Positions 17,383 through 25,431 of a DNA stretch of 62,986 nt are shown here, piece after piece. Position 1 is the first letter of the stretch. Every line of letters starts with the position of its first letter. Made by a program: the position numbers and the translations under genes. The notes under the pieces are model-generated. The model had not been told where the DNA came from. It was given only the letters and a program-made list of their open reading frames with translations, and made no database searches. The DNA is from Vagococcus fluvialis bH819 (GTDB lineage: Bacteria > Bacillota > Bacilli > Lactobacillales > Vagococcaceae), in assembly GCF_900163795.1 (NCBI RefSeq), contig NZ_FWFD01000012.1, positions 1-62,986 of the forward strand, read 5' to 3'.

Positions 17383-18102
17383 ATGCGATTAGATAAATTT
17401 TTAAGTCATACGGGATTTGGTTCAAGAAAAGAAGTCAAAGAGTTACTTAAAAAAAAGTTAGTTCAGGTGAATGGACAATTAGAAAAAGAGGGTAAAAAAG
17501 TAATTGATGAGACAAATGATCGAGTGAGTGTCAATGATCAATTGGTTCAATATAAAAAATATGTTTACTATATGCTGAATAAACCACAAGGTGTCGTTTC
17601 AGCAACAGAAGACCGAGAGCATCGAACAGTGATTGATCTAATAGCAGAAAAAGATATGGTGCAAGGTCTATTTCCAGTTGGTCGTCTAGATAAAGATACA
17701 ACAGGATTGCTACTTTTAACGAATAATGGTGATTTGGCACATCAATTGCTTTCTCCTAAAAAGAAAGTCCCTAAGTTATATCAAGCTTCTGTATCAGGCA
17801 TTATGACAGATGAAGATTGTTTGATTTTTTCAAAAGGAATAACAATTAGTGGTAATGAAGCATGCTTACCTGCAAAACTTAAAATAAATAAAACGGATGA
17901 AAAGAATAATATTTCTGAAATTGAGTTAGAGATTATAGAAGGAAAGTATCATCAAGTAAAACGAATGGTTGAAGCTGTGGGTAAAAAAGTGACAAGACTG
18001 GATCGTTTGAGTATGGGTGGTATTAATTTAGATCAAAAATTGAAGCCAGGAAAATACCGTGAATTGACTCAAAATGAACAAGATATATTAGGAGCTGATT
18101 AG
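17383..18102 (+). CDS. rsuA: Pseudouridine synthase, RsuA/RluB family
   Basis: A 239-residue enzyme with an N-terminal S4 RNA-binding domain (1-60, RLDKFLSHTGFGSRKEVKEL) and a catalytic domain whose active-site motif GRLDKDTTGLLLLTNNG (about 106-122) holds the nucleophilic Asp. RsuA isomerises U516 in 16S rRNA, and the short length and context after a YtgP-like gene fit this subgroup. The 23S-specific RluB cannot be fully excluded. The ribosome site is AGGAGGTCAAAAT. Confidence 0.88.
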   Translation: MRLDKFLSHTGFGSRKEVKELLKKKLVQVNGQLEKEGKKVIDETNDRVSVNDQLVQYKKYVYYMLNKPQGVVSATEDREHRTVIDLIAEKDMVQGLFPVGRLDKDTTGLLLLTNNGDLAHQLLSPKKKVPKLYQASVSGIMTDEDCLIFSKGITISGNEACLPAKLKINKTDEKNNISEIELEIIEGKYHQVKRMVEAVGKKVTRLDRLSMGGINLDQKLKPGKYRELTQNEQDILGAD

Positions 18103-18158
18103 TTAAAGGGTAGTAATTTGAATAAATTTTTAATTTATTATTCAAACGCTTTAAAAAG

Positions 18159-18167
18159 TGTTATGAT
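18159..18167 (+). promoter_or_regulatory. Extended -10 promoter of pepV
   Basis: TGTTATGAT is a perfect extended -10 (TGnTATGAT), 49 bp upstream of ATG; the -35 region is weak. Confidence 0.6.
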
Positions 18168-18216
18168 AGCAAAAGAGAGACAAACAAATTTAAAGTAATA
18201 ATGGAGGGATTTACGG

Positions 18217-19623
18217 ATGACAATTGATTGGAGAAAAGAAGTAGAAGCACGTCGCGAAGACTTAATGAAAGATTTATTTGATTTATTACGAGTACCTAGT
18301 GTAAGGGAAGATGATAAAGCGACAGCGGATGCACCAGTAGGACCAGGTCCTAAAGCAGCTTTACTTAAGTTTTTAGAAATCGGTGAACGTGATGGCTTCA
18401 TAACAAAAAACGTTGATAACTATGCAGGACATATTGAATATGGTTCAGGAGACGAAACATTAGGCGTTTTTGGACATGTGGATGTTGTACCTGTGGGATC
18501 TGGTTGGGATTCAGAACCATTTTCACCAGAAATTCGCGACAATCGTATTTATGCTCGTGGCGCAAGTGACGATAAAGGCCCTACAATGGCAGCATATTAT
18601 GCATTAAAAATTATTAAAGAGCTTGAATTACCTGTTTCAAAACGTACACGTGTAATTATCGGAACAGATGAAGAGAGTGAATGGAAATGTATGGATCACT
18701 ACTTAGAAGTAGAAGAAACACCAGATTTTGGTTTTTCTCCAGATGCAGAGTTTCCAATTATTAACGGTGAAAAAGGAAACACAACGATTCTGATTAAAGT
18801 TGCTGGAAAAAATGAAGGCACACTTCGTTTAGTTTCTTTCGCATCAGGACAAAGAGCTAATATGGTTCCAGATTTAGCAGAAGCAGTTGTTGAGGTTTCA
18901 GGTGATGTTTCAGCATTTGCCAAAGAATTTGAAGACTATTTAGCAGAATTACCTGTTACAGGTGAATTGGTTGCTAAAGAGAATACAGTAACCATCCAAT
19001 TATTTGGTAAAGCAGCTCATGGAGCAATGCCTTCTAAAGGAATTAATGCAGGAACTTACTTAGCCAACTTCTTAAGTGACTATGATTTTTCAGGCCCAGC
19101 TAAAGATTTTGTTACAATTGTAGCAGACTATGTTCATACAGATACTGAAGGTAAAAAATTTGGTGTAAGTTATGTAGACGATATTATGGGGGATGTAACC
19201 ATGAATGCCGGTGTCTTTGCTTTTGATGAAAACAAAGATGATAATACAATTACATTGAATTTCCGTTATCCAAAAGGAACATCAGAAGAAGAAATTACGA
19301 AAAGTATAGAAGAAAAAATTGCTAATACAAGTGCTAAAGTTATTTTAACACCTGGAGGAAAAGGTCCTCATTATGTATCGCCAGAAGATCCATTGGTAAA
19401 AACATTATTAGCAGTTTACGAAGAAAATACTGGACTTAAAGGCCATGAACAAGTTATTGGTGGTGGTACTTTTGGACGCTTATTAGAACGTGGTGTTGCG
19501 TATGGTGCAATGTTCCCAGATAGTATTGACACAATGCACCAAAAGAACGAATTTATCTCTGTGGACGACTTGATTAATGCAACAGTTATTTATGCAGATG
19601 CCATTTATCGTTTGATTAAATAA
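18217..19623 (+). CDS. pepV: Dipeptidase PepV (M20 metallopeptidase)
   Basis: A 468-residue cytosolic dinuclear zinc dipeptidase that finishes peptide breakdown. Metal and catalytic residues can be read: His87 in GHVDVVPVG, Asp119 in GASDDKGP, the Glu152/Glu153 pair in TDEESE, Asp in SPDAEFP, and His441 in TMHQKNE, nearly identical to the ligand positions in lactobacillal PepV. The length is usual. ATG follows ATGGAGGGATTTACGG. It is a monocistronic unit closed by a strong terminator at 19738. Confidence 0.97.
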   Translation: MTIDWRKEVEARREDLMKDLFDLLRVPSVREDDKATADAPVGPGPKAALLKFLEIGERDGFITKNVDNYAGHIEYGSGDETLGVFGHVDVVPVGSGWDSEPFSPEIRDNRIYARGASDDKGPTMAAYYALKIIKELELPVSKRTRVIIGTDEESEWKCMDHYLEVEETPDFGFSPDAEFPIINGEKGNTTILIKVAGKNEGTLRLVSFASGQRANMVPDLAEAVVEVSGDVSAFAKEFEDYLAELPVTGELVAKENTVTIQLFGKAAHGAMPSKGINAGTYLANFLSDYDFSGPAKDFVTIVADYVHTDTEGKKFGVSYVDDIMGDVTMNAGVFAFDENKDDNTITLNFRYPKGTSEEEITKSIEEKIANTSAKVILTPGGKGPHYVSPEDPLVKTLLAVYEENTGLKGHEQVIGGGTFGRLLERGVAYGAMFPDSIDTMHQKNEFISVDDLINATVIYADAIYRLIK

Positions 19624-19737
19624 ATACAAGATAGTGAAAAAGGCACTTAACTTCAAGCAATTGGAAGTACTCGTGTATTTGGGATAATTTAAGAGTGGTG
19701 AAGTTGTTGTAGAAGATGTCTTTTGACCCCTATATAT

Positions 19738-19779
19738 AAAAGCTATGACGTAAGTTTATACTTATGTCATAGCTTTTTT
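19738..19779 (+). terminator. Terminator after pepV
   Basis: AAAAGCTATGACGTAAGT pairs with ACTTATGTCATAGCTTTT and is followed by a T-run. It sits 115 bp after the stop; the stretch 19624-19737 has no recognised gene. Confidence 0.88.
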
Positions 19780-19792
19780 GCATACAAAAAAA

Positions 19793-19812
19793 CCGCTAGA
19801 TATTTCTAGCGG
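19793..19812 (-). terminator. Short perfect hairpin flanked by A-runs
   Basis: CCGCTAGA-TATT-TCTAGCGG, preceded by AAAAAAA and followed by AAAAAA on the plus strand, so a U-run follows it on the minus strand. The nearest minus-strand gene ends about 620 bp away. Alternatively it is part of a plus-strand 5' leader for the tiny ORF at 19853. Confidence 0.5.
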
Positions 19813-19852
19813 AAAAAAGGAGTTATATATTTACTTTGGAGGAGTAAATAAA

Positions 19853-19867
19853 ATGAAAAAATTTTGT
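19853..19867 (+). other. Truncated tiny ORF with a very strong ribosome site
   Basis: TTTGGAGGAGTAAATAAA precedes ATG 19853, a near-ideal initiation region, but the frame stops after MKKFC. In the +1 frame the sequence continues as a hydrophobic VKFVLLVYIYNNLKI and in the -1 frame as LLSLFCWYIYIITSKYD. This looks like a small membrane-peptide gene broken by an indel in the A/T run, or a leader peptide. No function is assigned. Confidence 0.4.
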
Positions 19868-20010
19868 TAAGTTTGTTTTGTTGGTATATATATATAATAA
19901 CCTCAAAATATGATTAAAATGTGCCTAAAATATTCTAAAAAGTTGAATGAATGTTTAAGAAAAAATGACTTATTCCCGTGGAAAACACTAAAAAAAGACT
20001 TTAATAGAAG

Positions 20011-20376
20011 TTATGCACAAAAACTGTGGACAAGTGTGGATAACTTTCAAAAAGTAAATCAATTTTTAAAGGTTATGTCAATAAGAACGGAGGTTTGTAA
20101 AGTATTTTTACTTGCTTATAAACGTTGATATTAAAGTGTTTTTAATTGATTTTAGTGAAAATAAATTAAATAAAAAATTTATTTTTTATTTAAAAACTGG
20201 ATTAAAAAAATAGAATAAAACTGTGTTGATTAAATAATGATAAATATGAAATGTGGGTAAAATAGTTAAAAAATGTGGATAACTCTGTGGATAGTGTGTA
20301 TAACATTGTGGAAATCAGTTATACCAAGCTAATAAAATGTGGGAAACTTTGTGTGGATAACAAACAATTGTCCACA
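20011..20376. promoter_or_regulatory. DnaA-box cluster in a non-coding, AT-rich region
   Basis: Against the DnaA box TTATCCACA, perfect copies lie on the minus strand at 20035-20043, 20274-20282 and 20352-20360. One-mismatch copies lie at 20011-20019 (TTATGCACA), 20025-20033 and 20368-20376 (TTGTCCACA, minus and plus), 20252-20260, 20286-20294 and 20295-20303. Boxes fall in two groups around an AT-rich tract (about 20130-20225). No dnaA or dnaN is in the window. It may titrate DnaA or act as a DnaA-responsive regulatory site, like the DnaA-box clusters outside oriC in Bacillus. The rest of 19868-20432 holds no credible gene. Confidence 0.8.
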
Positions 20377-20387
20377 GTGGAAAAATA

Positions 20388-20426
20388 AAGAAGTCACTTT
20401 TAATTTAAGATAAAAATGACTTTTTT
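20388..20426 (-). terminator. Terminator of the XRE-membrane protein operon
   Basis: On the minus strand AAGTCA.TTTTA pairs with TAAAA.TGACTT around 8 bases, followed by CTTTATTTTT. It lies a few bases past the stop of the membrane-protein gene. Confidence 0.7.
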
Positions 20427-20432
20427 GACTAG

Positions 20433-20771
20433 TTAATTATTTTTTGTGGATAAATAGATTAAAGTAATTAAAACAAAGATATTAATTATTAAACTAACTA
20501 TTGTTTTCACATCTGAGCTGTAAAGTAAAATATTAGAAAAGTTAATCAATAAAATGACAAAAGGTAAGTAGAAATTAATTTTTTGAGTGGTTGTTTCTCG
20601 TTGTTTTTTACTTAAATAAATAATAATAGCAATTAATAAAGGGGTTGTGATGAGTAGTCCGAGATTTCCCCAACCGTCTTCAATGTACCAAGGTAGAAAA
20701 GGTATTGTAGAGGTTACAATGATTAGGTTAAGTAGAATAGTACCAAGAAAAATTTTATTTGTTTTTGACAT
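20433..20771 (-). CDS. Small four-helix membrane protein
   Basis: A 112-residue protein of four predicted transmembrane helices (about 7-27, 36-54, 67-84, 90-108) with short loops and a basic KKQRETTTQK hinge in the middle. No family was recognised. It begins 3 bp after the stop of the XRE regulator gene, so the two are almost certainly co-transcribed and co-translated, an arrangement often seen when a small membrane protein modulates or accompanies an HTH regulator. Role unknown. Confidence 0.7.
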   Translation of the reverse strand: MSKTNKIFLGTILLNLIIVTSTIPFLPWYIEDGWGNLGLLITTPLLIAIIIYLSKKQRETTTQKINFYLPFVILLINFSNILLYSSDVKTIVSLIINIFVLITLIYLSTKNN

Positions 20772-20774
20772 AGG

Positions 20775-21245
20775 TCACTTCACTTTCTGTTGAGTTATTT
20801 TTTTAAAAAAATCCTGAGCAGCCTCTTCTTCAAAGCTACTGTAAATCCGATAATTTTGTTCATCAAGAATCCGGTAAAATTGGCTAAAATTATGTTTTTG
20901 AAGTTTGTAAAATTGGTTTTCCTCTAGGTTATCCCAAAAGACAGTTCCACCTAATGTTTTACTTTTAGTATAGTAGTGCTCATCGTCAAAGTGTAGAGAG
21001 AGTTCTCTTATTAAATTAAGAGGTTCATCCTCAAATAAAGAAAGGATAACTTTATTAGTCGAAAACAAGCTGCATAGTGCAATAATAGTTGTCCAGTTGA
21101 TTAAAGCGCGTTGTTTTTCAATTTGAACAATCGTTTTTTTAGATAGTCCTAAAATTTTAGCAAATTCATCTTGTGTATAATCAGCTTCATTTCTGATGAG
21201 TTTTAAATTTTCTGAGAGTAAGATAATAACCGTTTGTTTATTCAT
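20775..21245 (-). CDS. XRE-family transcriptional regulator
   Basis: A 156-residue protein with an N-terminal Cro/CI-type HTH (about residues 10-65; YTQDEFAKILGLSKKTIVQIEKQR is the helix-turn-helix core). The C-terminal half of about 85 residues has no recognised domain and may bind a ligand or mediate dimers. The start follows AAAGGAG. Its promoter region contains a 14-bp perfect inverted repeat whose core AAGTGT-N6-ACACTT recurs before the secreted-protein gene. I infer that it represses itself and that gene. Confidence 0.85.
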   Translation of the reverse strand: MNKQTVIILLSENLKLIRNEADYTQDEFAKILGLSKKTIVQIEKQRALINWTTIIALCSLFSTNKVILSLFEDEPLNLIRELSLHFDDEHYYTKSKTLGGTVFWDNLEENQFYKLQKHNFSQFYRILDEQNYRIYSSFEEEAAQDFFKKITQQKVK

Positions 21246-21263
21246 ACTAGTTAACTCCTTTAA

Positions 21264-21297
21264 GTTACAATAAGTGTATTTTCACACTTATTGTAAC
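21264..21297. promoter_or_regulatory. Perfect palindromic operator upstream of the XRE gene
   Basis: GTTACAATAAGTGT (21264-21277) and its exact reverse complement (21284-21297) flank a 6-bp spacer ATTTTC. On the minus strand it overlaps a possible -35 (TTACAA) and -10 (TATTGT). It could also form a hairpin, but no U-run follows, which favours a protein-binding site. Confidence 0.8.
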
Positions 21298-21309
21298 CAT
21301 TAGCAAGTC

Positions 21310-21744
21310 CTACTTGTTGAGTTCTTTCAACCAGCCAGCTTTTGTTTCTAAATAATCCGCTTTTTTAATTAAGCCAGCTTCATATTGAGCATCTAAAAAT
21401 TGAATTTCTTTCTCCCAGACATTTTTACTTAGTTTATTGTAAGTCGAGCGTTTTGCTGAATCTAAATCATCTACATGAATTGCTTCTTTATTTCCATCTT
21501 TCTCATTATCTACGATAATACCGTATTTAATGCTTAAATCAGTTAACTCTTGGTGTAATTGATCTAGTTCAGTTCTTTTTTCTTTTAAACTAGTCGCTGC
21601 TTCTTCATTTATGTTAGGATTAATCTTTTTTAAGTAGCTCATCTCTTCCTTAGTTGCTGTGTTGTTCATAGCATACGCTGTTGTAGCTGCTCCGATTCCT
21701 AGGATAGATAAAGCTGTCAGTGAAACGATCATCATTTTTTTCAT
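21310..21744 (-). CDS. Small secreted protein, function unknown
   Basis: A 144-residue protein with a clear signal peptide (MKKMMIVSLTALSILGIGAATTAYA, cleavage near residue 24) and a mainly helical, charged mature part. The C-terminal FLDAQYEAGLIKKADYLETKAGWLKEL resembles the repeat seen in DUF2680-type exported proteins, which is only a loose match. I start at ATG 21744 behind AAGAAGGA; the TTG just before is inside the spacing region. It lies upstream of the XRE gene on the same strand, but each has its own copy of the same operator, so they probably form one regulon. Confidence 0.75.
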   Translation of the reverse strand: MKKMMIVSLTALSILGIGAATTAYAMNNTATKEEMSYLKKINPNINEEAATSLKEKRTELDQLHQELTDLSIKYGIIVDNEKDGNKEAIHVDDLDSAKRSTYNKLSKNVWEKEIQFLDAQYEAGLIKKADYLETKAGWLKELNK

Positions 21745-21784
21745 CAATTGTTCCTTCTTTCTGATAGTTTTTTTAATATCTTAT

Positions 21785-21802
21785 AAGTGTATTTTTACAC
21801 TT
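21785..21802. promoter_or_regulatory. Second copy of the AAGTGT-N6-ACACTT operator
   Basis: AAGTGT (21785-21790), spacer ATTTTT, ACACTT (21797-21802), the same half-sites and spacing as in front of the XRE gene. On the minus strand it lies between TTCTAA and TATAAG (17-bp spacer), a position that would block RNA polymerase. Confidence 0.75.
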
Positions 21803-21866
21803 TTAGAATCTTTTTACAATCAGTCTGAAGTCTTATTATTTTTTAGGACTTAAAAAACTTCCCCAA

Positions 21867-22319
21867 TTATTGTGGTGGAAGTTCAGTAAGTAGCCCATAA
21901 AATTTTTTCTGGTAAAGTGATTGGAAATTATCTCTAGAAAAATCATAGTCAGTCAAAAGTTGATGATAAAAAGAATCTGGATGTTCTACATAGAAATAAA
22001 ATGGTTTCAAGTAATCGAAACTTAGGCAAATTTCAGAAAAGGGAAAGAGATTCTCAAGTTCAAAATTGTTTATTTTCTGGTGTGGAATAATCGTGACTTG
22101 TTTATTTTTGTGCCAATAATTAATAAGAATGAGTTCTGTCTCTGTAAAAACTAAAAGGTACATTTTTCTAAACAAGACAGACCAAAAAGAGGTAGATTCG
22201 CCTCTAAGTTGAAGCGTGGGACGAATACTTTTTTCCGTTATAAAGTAATTATGATTGGGATAGTAACCTAATGATTGGATGAAACGTTTGATTTCTTGAT
22301 GCTCTTCCTCTTTTGTCAT
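21867..22319 (-). CDS. Hypothetical protein, possibly PH-like domain
   Basis: A 150-residue soluble protein with no recognised family. Alternating strands such as MYLLVFTETELILINYW and KQVTIIPHQKINNFELE, then a charged helical C-terminus, resemble bacterial PH-type domains, but this is impressionistic. I take ATG 22319, directly behind AAAAGGAGCGTTT, rather than the longer frame to 22379, which lacks a ribosome site. A hairpin with a U-run on the minus strand (about 21850-21885) overlaps its 3' end. Confidence 0.65.
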   Translation of the reverse strand: MTKEEEHQEIKRFIQSLGYYPNHNYFITEKSIRPTLQLRGESTSFWSVLFRKMYLLVFTETELILINYWHKNKQVTIIPHQKINNFELENLFPFSEICLSFDYLKPFYFYVEHPDSFYHQLLTDYDFSRDNFQSLYQKKFYGLLTELPPQ

Positions 22320-22381
22320 AAACGCTCCTTTTGGTAACTCTGTTAGAAAAAGTAAACCATACTTGATCCATTCTTTCAAAC

Positions 22382-22416
22382 AAAAAAGACACTGATAATT
22401 TTATCAGCATCTTTAT
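22382..22416 (-). terminator. Terminator of the lysine transporter operon
   Basis: On the minus strand AAAGATGCTGATAA pairs with TTATCAGTGTCTTT around AA and is followed by TTT. Confidence 0.8.
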
Positions 22417-22424
22417 TTTGATTA

Positions 22425-23162
22425 TTAACCTTCCAAAATACGTTGCAAGAACTCTTTTGTTCGTGCCTTTGTCGGGTGATTAAAGATTTTATCAGGTGCT
22501 CCTTCTTCTGCAACGACCCCTTTATCCATGAAAATCACGCGGTCAGAAACTTCTTCGGCGAATTTCATTTCATGAGTTACGATGATCATTGTCAGTCCTG
22601 TTTCAGTCAGCTCACGCATGATTTTTAAAACTTCTCCCACCATTTCAGGATCAAGAGCTGAAGTTGGCTCATCAAAGAGCATCACTTCAGGGTCCATAGA
22701 AACGGCACGTGCAATAGCCACACGTTGTTTTTGTCCACCAGAAAGTTGAGAGGGTTTAGCATGAGCGAATTGCTTCATACCCACTTTATCTAAGTTTTCA
22801 ATGGCGATTTTTTCAGCTTCCTCTTTAGAACGACCTAAGACTTTCATTTGACCTACCATACAGTTACTTAAAATATCGTGATTATCAAATAAGTTGAATT
22901 GTTGGAACACCATGCCTACATGAGTTCTAAATTGAGGTAAATTGTAACCAGGAGCTAAGATGTTTTCATCTTTGTAGACAATCTCGCCTCCTGTAGGTTT
23001 TTCAAGTAAGTTAATACAGCGTAAAAGGGTTGATTTACCAGAACCAGAAGGACCAATAATCGTCACGATTTCACCTTTTTTAATTGAAACATTCACGTCC
23101 TTTAAAACGTGGTTTTCTCCGTAGCTTTTTTGTAAATGATTAATATCGATAAAAGAAGTCAT
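22425..23162 (-). CDS. Amino-acid ABC transporter ATPase, probably for lysine
   Basis: A 245-residue polar-amino-acid ABC ATPase of the GlnQ/HisP group. It shows Walker [11 protein letters not shown]-loop [10 protein letters not shown], signature LSGGQKQR, Walker [15 protein letters not shown] and switch His in IIVTHEM. It energises the permease encoded immediately upstream, with which it overlaps by 1 bp. GlnQ-type ATPases serve glutamine, arginine, lysine and others. The lysine riboswitch in front of the operon makes lysine the best guess for the substrate. Confidence 0.92.
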   Translation of the reverse strand: MTSFIDINHLQKSYGENHVLKDVNVSIKKGEIVTIIGPSGSGKSTLLRCINLLEKPTGGEIVYKDENILAPGYNLPQFRTHVGMVFQQFNLFDNHDILSNCMVGQMKVLGRSKEEAEKIAIENLDKVGMKQFAHAKPSQLSGGQKQRVAIARAVSMDPEVMLFDEPTSALDPEMVGEVLKIMRELTETGLTMIIVTHEMKFAEEVSDRVIFMDKGVVAEEGAPDKIFNHPTKARTKEFLQRILEG

Positions 23163-24763
23163 TAGCGATTATCCTTTCTTTCTAGTTTTGAGGTTTGCAT
23201 TTGGTTTGCGTATGGTGCGTAAGAACCGTCACCATCTAATCTTTTTTCTACGTAGCGTAAAATACGAGTGACTGTAAATGTCATAACAAAGTAAATCACA
23301 CAAGTAATAAAGAAGGTTTCAAAGAATCTAAAGTTAGCGCCAGCTGCTGTTTTTGAAGCAAAGAATAACTCAGACACCGCGATCACATTTAATACAGAGG
23401 TATCTTTAATATTAATAACAAACTCATTACCAATGGCTGGTAGTGTATTTCTGAAGACTTGTGGAATAACCACGTTTGTCATTGTTTGCCAGTGGGTCAT
23501 CCCAATAGCAGAGGCAGCTTCAAACTGACCTTTATCTACTGAGAAGATTCCACCCCGAACGATTTCAGTCATATAAGCCCCTGTATTGATTGAAACAATC
23601 ATTAAAGCAGCAGTCAGAGGATTCATATCAATACCATAAAGCTGTGATGAACCATAGAAGATAACCATTGATTGAACAATCATTGGCGTTCCTCTAAAGA
23701 TTTCAATATAAATTGAGAAGAAACCATTTAAAATTTTATATGCCCAGCGTAAACCAGTTTTTTCAGGCGTTGGAATGGTACGATAAATCCCGATTCCTAA
23801 TCCAATCGTTGTCCCGACAACTGTTCCGACTAAGGCGATTAAAAGAGTAGTACCAGCCCCACGTAAGAACATTTTCCAGTTGTCTTTAGCAATATTTTTA
23901 ACCCAGACATACCAAGGTTGGTCAGCTTTAACATCTGGTTGCAAGTTGATAGCTTTGTCCATGATGTCATCACGTTCTTTTTGCGAAATACCCGCTAATG
24001 TTTCATTCACTTTTGCTAAATCAGGTGAGTTTTTCTTCATTCCGATAGCAATGGCGTTATCAGCTTCAGAGGTTTGGAAACCTTTGCCTTTTTTGAATTG
24101 AATCATTTTAAAATTAGGGTTTAGTTTTTCAGCTGTAATTCCTTCTGGCACTTCAGTTACATACCCATCAATTTTTCCAGACTCTAGTGCCACACGCATA
24201 GCAGAAAAATCAGTCATGGCAGTTTGTTTTTGAACGCCAGGAATTTGATCAATTACGTTATAGTGTAGAGTGTTTAATTGTGCAGTTACTTTGGCCTCTT
24301 TAAAATCATTTAACGAGGTTGCTTCACCGTAATTACCATCTTTTTTTACTAACATAGTTAATTGAGAACTATAGTAGTAATCAGAAAAATCCAATGTTTG
24401 TTTTCTTTCTTCGGTTGGTGACATCCCTGCAATAATTGCGTCTGCTTTTCCAGAAGTAACTGCTGGAGGCAGACCATCCCAGTCGGTTTTAAAGATGACG
24501 AGTTCTTTCCCCAAACCGTCTGCAATTTTTTTTGCAATCTCAACATCATATCCTCCAGCAAATTCTTTAGAGCCTTTGATGGGGACTGCTCCGTTACTAT
24601 CATCTTGTTGAGTCCAGTTGAAAGGTGGGTAACCAGCTTCCATGCCAACAGTGAAGGTTTCTTTTTCAGCAAAAGAAGTTCCTCCAAACATCAAGATACT
24701 CCCTAAAAAGAGGAGGAGTGAATAAAAAATCGTTGTTCGTTGATTTCTTGTGTGTGTTATCAT
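23162..24763 (-). CDS. Fused substrate-binding protein and permease of an amino-acid ABC importer
   Basis: A 533-residue fusion. It has a signal or anchor segment (about 11-32), a periplasmic-binding-protein family 3 domain (about 36-270, starting [14 protein letters not shown]), and a membrane permease with about five helices (about 300-510) containing the EAA-type loop [20 protein letters not shown]. This GlnP-like fusion tethers the solute receptor to the translocator; two copies would form the pore with the ATPase. The start ATG follows AAGGGATTTTAAG, and the lysine riboswitch and terminator precede it. Confidence 0.93.
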   Translation of the reverse strand: MITHTRNQRTTIFYSLLLFLGSILMFGGTSFAEKETFTVGMEAGYPPFNWTQQDDSNGAVPIKGSKEFAGGYDVEIAKKIADGLGKELVIFKTDWDGLPPAVTSGKADAIIAGMSPTEERKQTLDFSDYYYSSQLTMLVKKDGNYGEATSLNDFKEAKVTAQLNTLHYNVIDQIPGVQKQTAMTDFSAMRVALESGKIDGYVTEVPEGITAEKLNPNFKMIQFKKGKGFQTSEADNAIAIGMKKNSPDLAKVNETLAGISQKERDDIMDKAINLQPDVKADQPWYVWVKNIAKDNWKMFLRGAGTTLLIALVGTVVGTTIGLGIGIYRTIPTPEKTGLRWAYKILNGFFSIYIEIFRGTPMIVQSMVIFYGSSQLYGIDMNPLTAALMIVSINTGAYMTEIVRGGIFSVDKGQFEAASAIGMTHWQTMTNVVIPQVFRNTLPAIGNEFVINIKDTSVLNVIAVSELFFASKTAAGANFRFFETFFITCVIYFVMTFTVTRILRYVEKRLDGDGSYAPYANQMQTSKLERKDNR

Positions 24764-24784
24764 CTTAAAATCCCTTTCCTATAC

Positions 24785-24824
24785 AAAAAGAAGCAACCTC
24801 AATATATCTTAAGGTTGCTTCTTT
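24785..24824 (-). terminator. Riboswitch expression-platform terminator
   Basis: On the minus strand AAGAAGCAACCT pairs with AGGTTGCTTCTT around about 12 bases and is followed by TTTT. It sits between aptamer and start codon. A second hairpin TTGATAAAT/ATTTATCAA between aptamer and terminator may take part in the switch. Confidence 0.88.
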
Positions 24825-24847
24825 AAAATTTGATAAATAATAATTTA

Positions 24848-25026
24848 TCAAAAATCATAGCGCACCCCAGACTTAGCTGAGACAGTTTCATGGTTATTAA
24901 CCATGAACCCAATAGTGTTAACTTAAGGAAATATAACACTACTTCGGCGAAAATCCCTCTATTCAATGTCTTAGCATCCTCATGCTCTATTGAAATTCAT
25001 GATATTTCGCAACCTCTAGATTTTTT
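24848..25026 (-). promoter_or_regulatory. Lysine riboswitch (L-box)
   Basis: About 180 bases of leader read on the minus strand. P1 is formed by AAAAATC and GATTTTT at the two ends. Just inside are AGAGGTTGCG at the 5' side and GGGGTGCGCTATGA at the 3' side; the internal GCCGAAGTAGTG and CTGTCTCAGC segments also match L-box core positions. Lysine binding should favour the downstream terminator and shut off the importer genes. The pattern match is by eye. Confidence 0.82.
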
Positions 25027-25056
25027 ATTTAGCTGTTCTTTTCTTACTTGTGTTTC

Positions 25057-25085
25057 ACTATAGCATACAATTTCTGAAAAGTCAT
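25057..25085 (-). promoter_or_regulatory. Promoter of the lysine riboswitch transcript
   Basis: Minus strand: extended -10 TGCTATAGT with TATAGT at 25062-25057, and a -35-like TGACTT about 16 bp upstream, placed 31 bp before the aptamer. Confidence 0.6.
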
Positions 25086-25092
25086 GAAAATA

Positions 25093-25275
25093 TTAATCTT
25101 TTCTTTTTTTAACTTCTAACTCATCAGGTAATGTGATATCAGCTTTAATGTTGTTTAATTCTCTTTTAGGGACAGTAATAAACTTTTCTGTGGCAATTGG
25201 TTCTTCGTTGAATTCTTGATTGAAGCTATTTACTGGAAAGCAATTATTAATCATTGTTACTTTTCTTTCTGACAT
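25093..25275 (-). CDS. Small hypothetical protein (60 residues)
   Basis: MSERKVTMINNCFPVNSFNQ opens a 60-residue, mixed-charge protein ending in a basic KKRKD tail. It has a good ribosome site (AAGAAGGGATTTGT before ATG) and lies upstream of the riboswitch on the same strand. No transmembrane segment and no family was recognised. The riboswitch promoter lies just after its stop codon, so the two are probably separate units. Confidence 0.55.
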   Translation of the reverse strand: MSERKVTMINNCFPVNSFNQEFNEEPIATEKFITVPKRELNNIKADITLPDELEVKKRKD

Positions 25276-25396
25276 ACAAATCCCTTCTTTCTGTTCTTTT
25301 ATTAATTTAATTATAGATCAAGTAGACAAAAATAGGAAATGATATCATATTTATAGATTGGACTGAAAACTATCCCTAACCTTTTTAACCAGTTAG

Positions 25397-25405
25397 TGCT
25401 ACAAT
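25397..25405 (+). promoter_or_regulatory. Extended -10 promoter of the sirtuin-chorismate mutase pair
   Basis: TGCTACAAT fits TGnTATAAT with one change, 27 bp before the start codon; the -35 is weak. Confidence 0.5.
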
Positions 25406-25431
25406 AGTAAAAAACTCAAGGAGCATGAAAA

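Noticed and set aside
19910-20128. 72-codon ORF overlapping the DnaA-box cluster
   Set aside because: There is no ribosome site and it runs through several DnaA boxes; the composition does not look like a selected protein.
20011-20376. Chromosomal origin oriC
   Set aside because: Boxes and an AT-rich tract are present, but dnaA, dnaN and rpmH, the usual Firmicute oriC neighbours, are not. I report it as a DnaA-box cluster instead.
21264-21297. Intrinsic terminator of the secreted-protein gene
   Set aside because: The 14-bp inverted repeat is followed by ordinary sequence rather than a U-run, and its core recurs before another promoter, so an operator explains it better. Some termination cannot be excluded.
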